Origin: Modestobacter muralis
GTDB lineage: Bacteria > Actinomycetota > Actinomycetes > Mycobacteriales > Geodermatophilaceae
Reading direction: 5' to 3'
DNA length: 64,000 nucleotides
Assembly (NCBI RefSeq): GCF_010682105.1
Contig: NZ_JAAGWH010000036.1
Coordinates: 1 to 64,000, forward strand
Shown here: one piece after another, positions 56,868 to 64,000 of the stretch
Position numbering within the stretch: position 1 is the stretch's first letter
How the letters are laid out: each line of letters opens with the position of its first letter
The notes under the pieces: model-generated
What the model was told of the DNA's origin: nothing
Databases searched by the model: none
What the model saw: the letters and a program-made list of their open reading frames with translations, nothing else
Program-made: the position numbers and the translations under genes

Positions 56868-58265
56868 TCAGCTGGGGGCGAGCCCCAGCTGGACGGCGCT
56901 GGAGTACTCGTCGTCGAGGTAGACAACGTCCCGGCCGGCCCGGTCGAGCAGGCTGGCGGCGATGGAGGCCCGGAACCCGCTGGCGCAGTGGACCCACAGG
57001 GTCGCCTCGGGGACCTCGTCGATGCGCTCGATGAGGCTGTGCAGTGGCACGTGCACCGATCCCGGGATCGCGCCGGCGGCCCGCTCGTCGTCGCGGCGGA
57101 CGTCGAGGACCACCCAGGGGTGGCCGTCGTCGTGGCCGTGCCCGGGCTGGCCGGAGGCGGCCTGCTGGCGCTGGGCGAGGTCGGCGAAGTTCGCGGTCGG
57201 GTAGCTGCGCGGCCCGTCCTCCCCGGCCAGGGCCGCAACCGGCTCGGTGGAGGACCCCGCGGGGCGTTCGATGCCGATACGCACCAGCTGCCGCTGCGCG
57301 TCGGCGATCTGCTCAGGGGTGTCGGCGATCAGCGTCACTGGCGTCTCCCAAGGGATCAGCCAGCCCAGGTAGGTCGCGAACTGGGTGCCCAGGGCGACTG
57401 AGACCGAGCCGGACACGTGCGCGGCCGCGAACGTGCGGCGCTCCCGCAGGTCGACGATCCACTCGCCGGCGGCGATCCGCTTGCGGATCTCCTCGGGGTC
57501 GGTGACGTCGGCCGGGCTGAGGTCGGGCTCGCTGGGCCCCTGCTTGTTCCGGGCGCCCATGTGGGCGTAGTAGGCGGGGTACGCGTCCAGGCCGGCGAGC
57601 AGCCGGGTGACGAAGGTGTCCTCGTCGTCGGTGGTGAGCGCGTCGTTGACCTGCTTCTGCTCGCCGATCGTGCTGCTGTCCCCGCCGGTGGCCGAGCCCG
57701 AGGAGCAGAAGGACCCGAACCCGTGGGTGGGGTAGACGCGGGTCTCATCGGGCAGCTCGGTGGCCAGTCGGCGCGCCGAGCGGTACTGGTCGCGGGTGAG
57801 CCCCTCGGCGTCGGCCGGCCCCAGCAGGTCGGTGCGGCCCACGCTGCCGAACAGCAGCGACCCACCGGAGAACAGTGCCGGAGGTGTGCTGCCGTCGGGC
57901 TCGGACACCACGTAGGCGACGTGGCCGTGGGTGTGCCCAGGGGTGCCCAGGACGGCCACCTGCAGGGCGCCGACCTCGAGCTGGTCGCCGTCGACCACGG
58001 TGCGGTCCCCGACCGTGATGTCCTCTCCGCCGGGCACCACGTACGTCGCGCCGGCGGCGGCGGCCAGGGCGTAACCGCCGGTGACGTAGTCGTTGTGCCG
58101 GTGGGTCTCCACCACCAGCGACAGCGTCAGCGCACGGTCGGTGAGCAGCTGCTGCACCCGGTCTATGTCGCGCTGTGGGTCGATGACCAGCGCGGTGACA
58201 CCGTCGTGCACCACGTAGCTGCGGTCTCCCAACGCGTCGGTGGCGATGACCTCGACCTCGAGCAT
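56868..58265 (-). CDS. Persulfide dioxygenase-rhodanese fusion, copy 2
   Basis: A 465-residue paralogue of the protein at 51111-52487 with the same layout. The metallo-beta-lactamase domain has H55-R-H57-N-D59 in ETHRHNDYVTGG, HTHGHV and HGFGSFC. An inactive rhodanese domain is next, then an active one with VHCASGFRAS. A His/Gly/Gln-rich insertion (GQPGHGHDDGH) lies before the last domain and is absent from copy 1. ATG start. It should oxidise the persulfide made by the SQR encoded next. Confidence 0.92.
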   Translation of the reverse strand: MLEVEVIATDALGDRSYVVHDGVTALVIDPQRDIDRVQQLLTDRALTLSLVVETHRHNDYVTGGYALAAAAGATYVVPGGEDITVGDRTVVDGDQLEVGALQVAVLGTPGHTHGHVAYVVSEPDGSTPPALFSGGSLLFGSVGRTDLLGPADAEGLTRDQYRSARRLATELPDETRVYPTHGFGSFCSSGSATGGDSSTIGEQKQVNDALTTDDEDTFVTRLLAGLDAYPAYYAHMGARNKQGPSEPDLSPADVTDPEEIRKRIAAGEWIVDLRERRTFAAAHVSGSVSVALGTQFATYLGWLIPWETPVTLIADTPEQIADAQRQLVRIGIERPAGSSTEPVAALAGEDGPRSYPTANFADLAQRQQAASGQPGHGHDDGHPWVVLDVRRDDERAAGAIPGSVHVPLHSLIERIDEVPEATLWVHCASGFRASIAASLLDRAGRDVVYLDDEYSSAVQLGLAPS

Positions 58266-58282
58266 CTGGGACCCCTCACTTG

Positions 58283-58322
58283 TAAATGTCCGTACCTAAT
58301 GCTTGGATTGACCGTACATTAA
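58283..58322. promoter_or_regulatory. AT-rich divergent control region with imperfect inverted repeat
   Basis: TAAATGTCCG (58283-58292) and CCGTACATTA (58312-58321) form imperfect inverted arms (8 of 10) about 19 bp apart, within an unusually AT-rich patch between divergent sulfur genes. It differs from the TACCCC-type operators of the first cluster, so another regulator may act here. Confidence 0.35.
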
Positions 58323-58432
58323 GAAGTGGGCGGTTGCCAGGGGTCGCTCGGCCCTGCAGGAAGCGTGTGCGGCTGCCGCCGCCGGGCAGGCGCCCGCAGT
58401 CGTTTTGTGTCGTTCACCGGAGAGGACTTCCC

Positions 58433-58789
58433 GTGCCCGAGGCCAGCCCCCCGCTTGACCGTCTTCCCGACATCGACGCCGCAACTGCCGCCGCGCTGGT
58501 CGGTGCGGGGAAGGCCGTCCTCGTCGACGTCCGCGAGCCGGGCGAGTGGGTCGCGGGCCACGCCCCGGAGGCGGTGCACATCCCGTTGGGCGAGCTGCGC
58601 GCGGACTCCGTCCCAGGCGACCTGCCGGTCGTGGCGATCTGCCGTTCGGGCAACCGGTCGGGCAAGGCGGCGGACGCGCTGGCCGCAGCCGGCCGCCCGG
58701 TGCACAACGTGACCGGCGGGATGAAGGCCTGGGCCGCCGCCGGCCAGTCGGTGATCAGCGACAGCGGGGACCCGGGGACCGTCGCGTGA
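58433..58789 (+). CDS. Single-domain rhodanese
   Basis: A 118-residue rhodanese with DVREPGEWVAGH near residue 32 and the active loop ICRSGNRSG. GGMKAWAAAG closes the domain. GTG start with AGAGGA six bases upstream. Divergent from the second dioxygenase-fusion; the stop overlaps the TauE gene (GTGA). Confidence 0.92.
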   Translation: MPEASPPLDRLPDIDAATAAALVGAGKAVLVDVREPGEWVAGHAPEAVHIPLGELRADSVPGDLPVVAICRSGNRSGKAADALAAAGRPVHNVTGGMKAWAAAGQSVISDSGDPGTVA

Positions 58790-59658
58790 TCATCGCCGCC
58801 ACGATCGGCCTCGGGCTGCTGATCGGCCTCAGCCTGGGCGCCCTCGGGGGCGGTGGTTCCATCCTCACCGTTCCCGCGCTGGTCTACGTGCTGGGTGAAG
58901 ACCCGCGGCAGGCCACGACCAGCAGCCTGTTCATCGTCGGGGTCACGGCGCTCATCGGGTCGCTGGGCCACGCGCGCAGCGGGCGGGTGAGGTGGGGGAT
59001 CGGCTTGGCCTTCGGCGTGACCGGGGTCGCGGCCAGCTTCCTGGGTACGGCAGCCAACCGCCTGGTCGACCCCGACGTGCTGCTGTTGGCGTTTGCCGGG
59101 CTGATCCTGATCGCGGCCATCGCCATGCTGACCAAGAGCGGGCCCAACTCGTCCCCGCCCTCGGCGACCGCACCGGCGGCGGGCCCCGGCCGCCCAGCCG
59201 GTGCCCCGACGTCGACCGCCACCCTCCTGGCCCCCACGACCAGCCCGTCGGCAACCGGTCAGGTCAGTATCGGGTCCCGCGTTCTGCGCATGGCCAAGAT
59301 CGCCGCCGCAGGCCTGCTGGTGGGCTTCCTGACCGGGTTCTTCGGCGTCGGGGGTGGGTTCGTCATCGTCCCCGCCCTCACCCTCGCTCTGGGGCTGTCC
59401 ATGCCGTCGGCCATCGCCACCTCGCTGCTGGTCATCGCCATCAACTCCGGTGGGTCCCTGCTCGCCCGCGCTGGTACCGCCGACTTCGACTGGGCCGTGA
59501 TCGCTCCCTTCACCTGTGCCGCCATCGCCGGATCCTTCGCCGGGAAGAAGGTCGCCGACCGGTTGTCGGCGAACACACTCACCCGTGCCTTCGCCGCCCT
59601 CTGCATCGCCGTGGCGATCTACGTCGCCACGTCCTCGCTCATGGCGCTGCTGGGTTAG
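58786..59658 (+). CDS. TauE/SafE sulfur-compound exporter, copy 2
   Basis: A 290-residue exporter with the two Gly-rich hairpins GALGGGGSILTVPALVYVLG and GFFGVGGGFVIVPALTLALG. Between the halves lies a cytosolic Pro/Ser/Ala-rich linker of about 40 residues (around 118-160) that copy 1 lacks. Translationally coupled to the rhodanese upstream. Probably exports sulfite. Confidence 0.9.
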   Translation: MIIAATIGLGLLIGLSLGALGGGGSILTVPALVYVLGEDPRQATTSSLFIVGVTALIGSLGHARSGRVRWGIGLAFGVTGVAASFLGTAANRLVDPDVLLLAFAGLILIAAIAMLTKSGPNSSPPSATAPAAGPGRPAGAPTSTATLLAPTTSPSATGQVSIGSRVLRMAKIAAAGLLVGFLTGFFGVGGGFVIVPALTLALGLSMPSAIATSLLVIAINSGGSLLARAGTADFDWAVIAPFTCAAIAGSFAGKKVADRLSANTLTRAFAALCIAVAIYVATSSLMALLG

Positions 59659-59739
59659 ACCCCCCAAGCAGTCGCTCGGGTGGTGGCCGGCCGCTCCCTC
59701 GAAGCCGCCGACGGCACTAGGTCCGCCGCGGCAGCCAGC

Positions 59740-59880
59740 GGTGGTCCCTTTAGCGACAGAACCGACTCGGCACCGGCGGCCTCATAGCAGGCAGCGTGCT
59801 GGCCTCCATCCGCTTCCCCCAAGGCCCGCTTCCTGGCCGGCGGCATCGGCACGGGCCTGACCGTTGACGCCCGCCCGCCC
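59740..59880 (+). pseudogene. Fragment of a rhodanese-DUF2892 gene
   Basis: The stretch around 59791-59860 is almost identical at DNA level to part of the gene at 52750-53379 (27 identical bases, then one inserted base, then 25 identical). It reads RQNRLGTGGLIAGSVLASIRF before the shift. The match fades on both sides, so this is the residue of a paralogue, not a recent copy. Confidence 0.75.
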
Positions 59881-60039
59881 GGTCGCGAGCAGCACCCCGG
59901 CTGCGACCGCATCTGCGGCCTGCTCTTCGGCGACGCGGAGACCTGGGGCTACGTGCACACGTTGCCCGGCCTGGCCCGGGACCCGCGGGAGGTGCGCAGC
60001 GGCCGGCGCACCCGTCCATCAACACCGTTCTCGAACTGG

Positions 60040-60420
60040 ACGGATTCACCGTGCGAGCCGTCGCGGTGGCACCGGGGGATGATGCCGGCGGTCGCCTACC
60101 GGATCAAAGCCGGTGGCCGGTCGCTGGGGATCAGCGGCGACGTCGGGGGCGCTTTCCCGCGATGGTCGAGTTGGCGCATGACGGTGACCTGTTGCTGCAA
60201 GACATGGCCTTGCCCGACCGCGAGGTGCCGCACGGGCAACTGCGGGCGACACCGAGCGAGGTAGCGCGAACCGCGGCCGAGGCGCGGTTCGGTGCCCTCG
60301 TGCTCACCCGCGTCAGGCCGGAACTGGAGAAAGGACGCGAGGCAGCGGAGCAGCTGATCCGTCAGCAGTACGAGGGGACGAGCTGTGGGCGGAGGACCTG
60401 CTCACCGAGCGCGCAGGGGT
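60040..60420 (+). pseudogene. Metallo-beta-lactamase-fold hydrolase, C-terminal remnant
   Basis: Two frames hold consecutive pieces: PAVAYRIKAGGRSLGISGD, then (after a shift near 60150) MVELAHDGDLLLQDMALPD and RTAAEARFGALVLTRVRPEL. They match the second half of an RNase Z/arylsulfatase-like MBL hydrolase. The N-terminal half and first metal motif are absent. Confidence 0.6.
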
Positions 60421-60485
60421 GTGAGCACTGACGATGTGCACTGGTCGCCCCGCCCCGCGGTGACAGAAGGCGGGAGGGCAGAGAC

Positions 60486-60989
60486 GTGACAACGAGATCC
60501 CGAGATGCTCAGTCACAGGTGGGCGCGCCCAACCGCGGGCGCTCGATGATGGTCACGACGATCATCGGTTTCGCGGTGATGTCGGGCATCGACGAGATCG
60601 TCTTCCATCAGATCCTTGCCTGGCACCACTTCTACGACCGGTCAACCAGCGACGTGGCGCTGATGTCCGACGGGCTGCTGCACGCCGGCGAGCTGGTCCT
60701 GCTGGTCACCGGCTTCTTCCTGTTTGCCGACCTGCGCCGGCGGCACGCGCTGGCGCCCCGGTCGGCGTGGGCCGGTCTGTTCCTCGGTCTCGGGACCTTT
60801 CAGCTGTTCGACGGCCTGGTCGACCACAAGCTGCTCGGGCTGCATCAGGTCCGCTACGGCGTCGACCTGCTGCCCTACGACCTGGGCTGGAACATCGCCG
60901 GCGGCGTCCTGCTGCTGATCGGCGTGATCCTGGCTGTCCGCACCCGCGACGAAGGGCGCACCACCGCGCCCGCCGACCGCGCCGGCTGA
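60486..60989 (+). CDS. DUF2243 family membrane protein 1
   Basis: A 167-residue protein with four predicted membrane helices. Family-typical features are GIDEIVFHQILAWHHFYD after helix 1 and LFDGLVDHKLLGLHQVRYG before helix 4, giving conserved histidines and acids near the membrane that could bind metal. GTG start. Function unknown. A paralogue lies at 62879-63427 beside a ctaG-type gene. Confidence 0.82.
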   Translation: MTTRSRDAQSQVGAPNRGRSMMVTTIIGFAVMSGIDEIVFHQILAWHHFYDRSTSDVALMSDGLLHAGELVLLVTGFFLFADLRRRHALAPRSAWAGLFLGLGTFQLFDGLVDHKLLGLHQVRYGVDLLPYDLGWNIAGGVLLLIGVILAVRTRDEGRTTAPADRAG

Positions 60990-61346
60990 CGTGCACCACG
61001 AGCACGCGCCCGCGGCTGAGGAAGCTGCTGCCTGACACCCAACTGCGACCGTCGGACTGTCGGTCGCCGCCGTCGTGCTCTACGGGGCCGCGGCCATCCG
61101 CGCCAAGCGCCGAATGCAACGGCCGTCGAACCCTGTCAGGTCAATGGGCTGACGGTCGGGGTGCTCCAGGCCACCGTGGTCGTCTCCCCGCCCCCTTAAC
61201 ACTGACCTGGCCGCCAGCCATCGCTGATCGCTGGCTCGACGAGCGCGTCGTTTCCTCACCCGGCCACACCGCGGATCCCGGCCCCGGCGGTCCAGACTGC
61301 GGACACCCCGCATGGGACTGATCACGGGCGGGGCGAGGGGCCGGCG
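60990..61346. other. Remnant stretch after DUF2243
   Basis: No complete gene. A GTG at 60991 opens a 14-codon frame (VHHEHAPAAEEAAA) that resembles the start of a CtaG-type protein and then stops. A membrane-helix-like piece (LSVAAVVLYGAAAIRAKRR) follows near 61060 in another frame. Likely the remains of one membrane protein gene. Confidence 0.4.
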
Positions 61347-61844
61347 TCAGTGCTTGGCGTCGGTGACCGGCGGGGGATTGATCCTGCGCAGCAGTGGCAT
61401 GCCAGGCCAGAAGCGGGGAGTGCTCGCTGCGTACTGCCGGTAGTCCGGGAACCGGGCGGTCAGCAACTGCTCCTCCCAGCGGGCCTTGCCGGTGAGCAGC
61501 AGCGTCAGGAGACCGGCTGGGAGCAGACGCGACCGCCCAGCGCTGAGCATCCGACCGACGGCGAAGACGAGCAGGCCGCTGTAGATCGGATGACGCACCG
61601 ACGCGAACGGTCCGTCGTGGAGGAGCTCTGCTGCCTCGGTCGGCACTGGGGAAGGGGTGAGGCCTGGTCCCATGGCCCGGGCAGCCGATGCCGCCACCAG
61701 GAGGCCTGCTGCGCTCAGCAGTCGCCCGACCGATGCGCGGAGCGCGTGGCGGGGACGACGAGCCGGCCAGCCGAGCCAGACCAGCAGCACCGCCTGAGCC
61801 CCCACCGCCGTGCCCGCCAGCCGGTCCGAGGGGGCGGTGATCAT
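61347..61844 (-). CDS. Isoprenylcysteine methyltransferase-like membrane protein
   Basis: A 165-residue ICMT/NnrU-like integral membrane protein with about four helices. The conserved C-terminal cofactor region shows GPFASVRHPIYSGLLVFAVG and, later, KARWEEQLLTARFPDYRQYA, typical of the family. ATG 61844 is chosen for length and a GGGG stretch upstream; a longer frame exists. Probably methylates a small or lipid substrate; which one is unknown. Confidence 0.75.
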   Translation of the reverse strand: MITAPSDRLAGTAVGAQAVLLVWLGWPARRPRHALRASVGRLLSAAGLLVAASAARAMGPGLTPSPVPTEAAELLHDGPFASVRHPIYSGLLVFAVGRMLSAGRSRLLPAGLLTLLLTGKARWEEQLLTARFPDYRQYAASTPRFWPGMPLLRRINPPPVTDAKH

Positions 61845-62000
61845 CTGCCCCCCGAATCGGAGAGGGTGCTGCAAAGGCAGGCCAACCTGAGTCTGCTCCT
61901 CGCGATTGATGGTGCGCTTGCGTGTTCCTCTGTGTGGAGCGCTACCCGAGGCAGTGGATCTCACGCCCCAGTGCCGCGCGGGCAGCGACGGCCGCACTGG

Positions 62001-62849
62001 TCAGGACGGCGCGATGGTGCCCGGGGCGGTCCTGTCCAAGGAGGCTGCCCGTCGCCGCTCGTGGCGCAGCGCGCGACCACTGCGGCGGTACCAGCCCGCC
62101 AAGAGGGCCACGGCGAGCAGGACATCTATGAGGTCGCCTCCGTAGTACATCCACTGGGCGCCCAGTTGCACCTCCTCCACCGGGCCGGCCCCGGCCGGCA
62201 GGGCACGGGCGTACATGAGCTTGGCCAGGATGTTGTGGCCCCCCGCGACCACGATCAGCAGCACCACGCGCACGGTGACCGAGGGCCGGTGCGGCATCGG
62301 GTCGGGACTGACGAGCAGCCAGGACAGCAGACAACCGCTGAGGAACATGTGGGTGTGCACCAGCACGTGCAGCCACGCGTGGTCGTGCAGCGCACCGAAC
62401 AGCGGCGTCAAGTAGAGCCCGTAGAGGGAGCCCACCTCGAGCACTGCCACGACCAGGGGCGTGGTCAAGACGCGCAGGAGTGGGCTGTGCAGGAACTCGA
62501 GCAGCAGCCTGCGTGGGGCGCCGGTCGGGCCCGGGACCACCGGCAGGGACCGCAGTGCCAACGTGACCGGCGCCGACAGGGCCAGCAGCAGCGGGGCGAG
62601 CATCACGGTCAGCAGGTGCTGGGCGACGTGGGCGGGGAAGTAGCCGGTCCGGTCGGCCAGCGGCGGGGTCAGGGCCACGGCCAGGCACAGCATCCCACCC
62701 AGTGCTGCCCAGGTCCGGGCGGCCGGCCAGGCGCCCCCGCGGCTGACCAGGCGTCTTCGGGCGAGGACGTAGAGGAGCGCGGCGATGCTCAACGGGAGGA
62801 GTGCAAGGACCCAGCCCGATGCTCCGCCGGTGCCCGTGTGCTCGTGCAT
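62001..62849 (-). CDS. Cytochrome c oxidase assembly protein (caa3-type CtaG)
   Basis: A 282-residue protein with about seven membrane helices, of the caa3_CtaG family involved in copper delivery to cytochrome oxidase. Family features include YFPAHVAQHLLTVMLAPLLL, LHVLVHTHMFLSGCLLSW and QWMYYGGDLIDVLLAVALL, with conserved histidines at helix ends. ATG start with a His-rich first few residues (MHEH). It lies 29 bp downstream of a DUF2243 gene, so the two are probably one operon. Confidence 0.85.
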   Translation of the reverse strand: MHEHTGTGGASGWVLALLPLSIAALLYVLARRRLVSRGGAWPAARTWAALGGMLCLAVALTPPLADRTGYFPAHVAQHLLTVMLAPLLLALSAPVTLALRSLPVVPGPTGAPRRLLLEFLHSPLLRVLTTPLVVAVLEVGSLYGLYLTPLFGALHDHAWLHVLVHTHMFLSGCLLSWLLVSPDPMPHRPSVTVRVVLLIVVAGGHNILAKLMYARALPAGAGPVEEVQLGAQWMYYGGDLIDVLLAVALLAGWYRRSGRALRHERRRAASLDRTAPGTIAPS

Positions 62850-62878
62850 GATCAATCGTTCGCCTGGTCGCAGCGCCC

Positions 62879-63427
62879 TTACCGACTGGCGGTCTGCCCG
62901 TGCTGCCCAGCGGTCTCGGGCACATCGACGCCCGGGCGGAGACTGATCGGCCGAGCCGAGCCGAACAGCAAGGCGATGCCCGCCAGGATGCCGATGGCGC
63001 CGGAGATGTTCCAGATCAGGTCGTAGGGCGCCAGGTTGACCCCGTAGCGGATCTCGTGCAGGTCCAGCACCTTGTGCTGGAAGAGCCCGTCGTAAACCTG
63101 GAAGGCGCCCCAACCCAGCAGGCCGCCGGCCAGGACTCGCCTGGGCACCGTGGCGCGACGGCGGTGCATGTCAGCGATGAGGAACCAGCCGACCACCAGT
63201 GCGATCCAACTCCCGGCATGGAAGAAGCCGTCGGACACCAGTCCGGCCGTGGGGGTGGACTTGTCATAGGAGTGGTGCCAGTGCAGCAGCTGGTGGAAGA
63301 CGGTCTCGTCGATGAAGCCCGCCACGCCCACGCCGATGAGCAGCCCAGCGAGCACCGAGCGGCCTGGCAGTCCGCGCGAGGTGACGGCAGCGTGGGTGGA
63401 ACTAACCTGGGACGACGCGTTGGACAT
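62879..63427 (-). CDS. DUF2243 family membrane protein 2
   Basis: A 182-residue DUF2243 protein with four helices. GFIDETVFHQLLHWHHSYDK and VYDGLFQHKVLDLHEIRYG correspond to the conserved stretches of the paralogue at 60486-60989. ATG 63427 with AGAGGAG upstream. Upstream partner of the ctaG-type gene; the repeated association of DUF2243 and CtaG suggests a shared role in oxidase or copper handling. Confidence 0.83.
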   Translation of the reverse strand: MSNASSQVSSTHAAVTSRGLPGRSVLAGLLIGVGVAGFIDETVFHQLLHWHHSYDKSTPTAGLVSDGFFHAGSWIALVVGWFLIADMHRRRATVPRRVLAGGLLGWGAFQVYDGLFQHKVLDLHEIRYGVNLAPYDLIWNISGAIGILAGIALLFGSARPISLRPGVDVPETAGQHGQTASR

Positions 63428-63567
63428 GCTGACTCCTCTGTTCGCCAGTGGGTGCCCGAGCAAACGGTCCCGCAGCGGGCGGCCCTGCGCACAGCGCGGG
63501 TGTGGGAACGATCAGCGTCTGCTTCGCTTGGTCCGACGATAGCGAAAGAGATGAGGGGAGCAACTGC

Positions 63568-63948
63568 ATGGCTGCACAGCGGCGCGCGCGCGATGACGGG
63601 CGTGTTCCCAGCGCGTCGGCGGCGAGGAGCGAGGTGGCCCGGATGCGGGAGGGCCTGGACCAGCTGGAGTCGCTGCTGAGGACCCTGGACACCGGTGGCG
63701 CCGCCGGCTCGCGGCAGCGGCCCGAGCGCTACTACCAGTTGCTCGTCGACGTATACGAGCGCGGACGGCACGGCGCCGACGCGGACTCCTTCGCCGCGCT
63801 GGGGCGGAACAGGGGCTATGACGCCCGCGGGCTCGGTGGCTTCTTCGTCGGTGCGCGGGCGCCGCTGCAGCGCATCGAGGGGCAGGTGACCCTGACCGTG
63901 GAAGGTCACCGACTCCTCGACGGTCACCTGACCGGACCGGTGCGGTGA
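63568..63948 (+). CDS. Hypothetical protein
   Basis: A 126-residue soluble protein. The N-terminal 35 residues are basic and probably disordered, followed by a helix (SEVARMREGLDQLESLLRTL) and a compact domain with RYYQLLVDVYERGRHGADAD and LTVEGHRLLDGHL. The C-terminal part looks like a small winged-helix. ATG with GAGGGGAG upstream. Family not recognised. Its stop overlaps the next start by one base (TGATG). Confidence 0.65.
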   Translation: MAAQRRARDDGRVPSASAARSEVARMREGLDQLESLLRTLDTGGAAGSRQRPERYYQLLVDVYERGRHGADADSFAALGRNRGYDARGLGGFFVGARAPLQRIEGQVTLTVEGHRLLDGHLTGPVR

Positions 63949-64000
63949 TGGAGGACCTCGCGGCCCGTCGCCGGCGGGTGCTGGTCGACGTCGACTGGGT
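63948..64000 (+). CDS. Start of a further gene, cut by the window end
   Basis: ATG at 63948 overlaps the preceding stop and opens MEDLAARRRRVLVDVDWV before the window ends. A GTG at 63945 is an alternative start. Too little is visible to assign a function. Confidence 0.45.
   Translation, partial: MEDLAARRRRVLVDVDW

Noticed and set aside
56860-58322. Long forward open frames opposite the second dioxygenase fusion
   Set aside because: They mirror the codon bias of the real minus-strand gene and contain no motif.

Overview
The window is very GC-rich throughout and has the habits of an actinobacterium: GTG starts, 4-nt stop/start overlaps, an actinomycete-length XylA, a lipoprotein-type sugar-binding protein, and a Tad pilus locus with a fused LysM/SARP regulator. 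The gene set resembles Geodermatophilaceae (Blastococcus, Geodermatophilus, Modestobacter); that placement is inference from general style, not from a search.

Layout. (1) 1-11.9 kb: a complete xyloside/xylose catabolic region. A GH3 beta-xylosidase and a LacI repressor are read leftward. A binding protein, two permeases, XylA, XylB, an MsmK-type ATPase and an aldose 1-epimerase are read rightward. Two copies of the palindrome CGAAACTTTCG lie in the divergent intergenic region. (2) 12.0-14.8 kb: core genes aroH, cmk and der, a 2.2-copy 72-bp tandem repeat, and tRNA-Pro(GGG). (3) 14.8-36.3 kb: an island inserted at the 3' end of tRNA-Pro. It is bounded by a diverged repeat of the tRNA 3' end plus integrase 3' sequence. 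It is rich in broken genes (integrase, YetF-like, MarR, three MFS/AraC remnants, BtrH-like, dienelactone hydrolase, IS3). Intact cargo includes a copper-binding Csp protein, DUF1622, an SDR, a hotdog thioesterase, a MarR-MFS efflux pair and two TetR-MMPL modules. (4) 36.3-50.2 kb: an intact tyrosine integrase and excisionase, then a Tad/Flp pilus locus ending in a 1090-residue membrane protein that joins extracytoplasmic LysM domains to a cytosolic winged-helix/BTAD region. (5) 50.4-60.4 kb: a persulfide/sulfide detoxification region. It has a CstR-like repressor with two palindromic operators, eight rhodanese domains, two persulfide dioxygenase-rhodanese fusions, a sulfide:quinone reductase and two TauE exporters, plus decayed remnants of a further copy. 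(6) 60.5-64 kb: two DUF2243 membrane proteins, a CtaG-type oxidase assembly protein, an ICMT-like methyltransferase and a hypothetical gene.

How the genes work together. Region 1 imports xylosides, hydrolyses them, isomerises xylose to xylulose and phosphorylates it, under a LacI-type repressor. Regions 3 and 4 look like two tandem integrations at one tRNA, with the left one in decay. Region 5 should oxidise sulfide to persulfide (SQR), oxidise the persulfide to sulfite (PDO), move sulfane sulfur through rhodaneses and export the product (TauE), with a thiol-based repressor controlling at least the first copy. No CRISPR array, rRNA or plasmid origin was seen.
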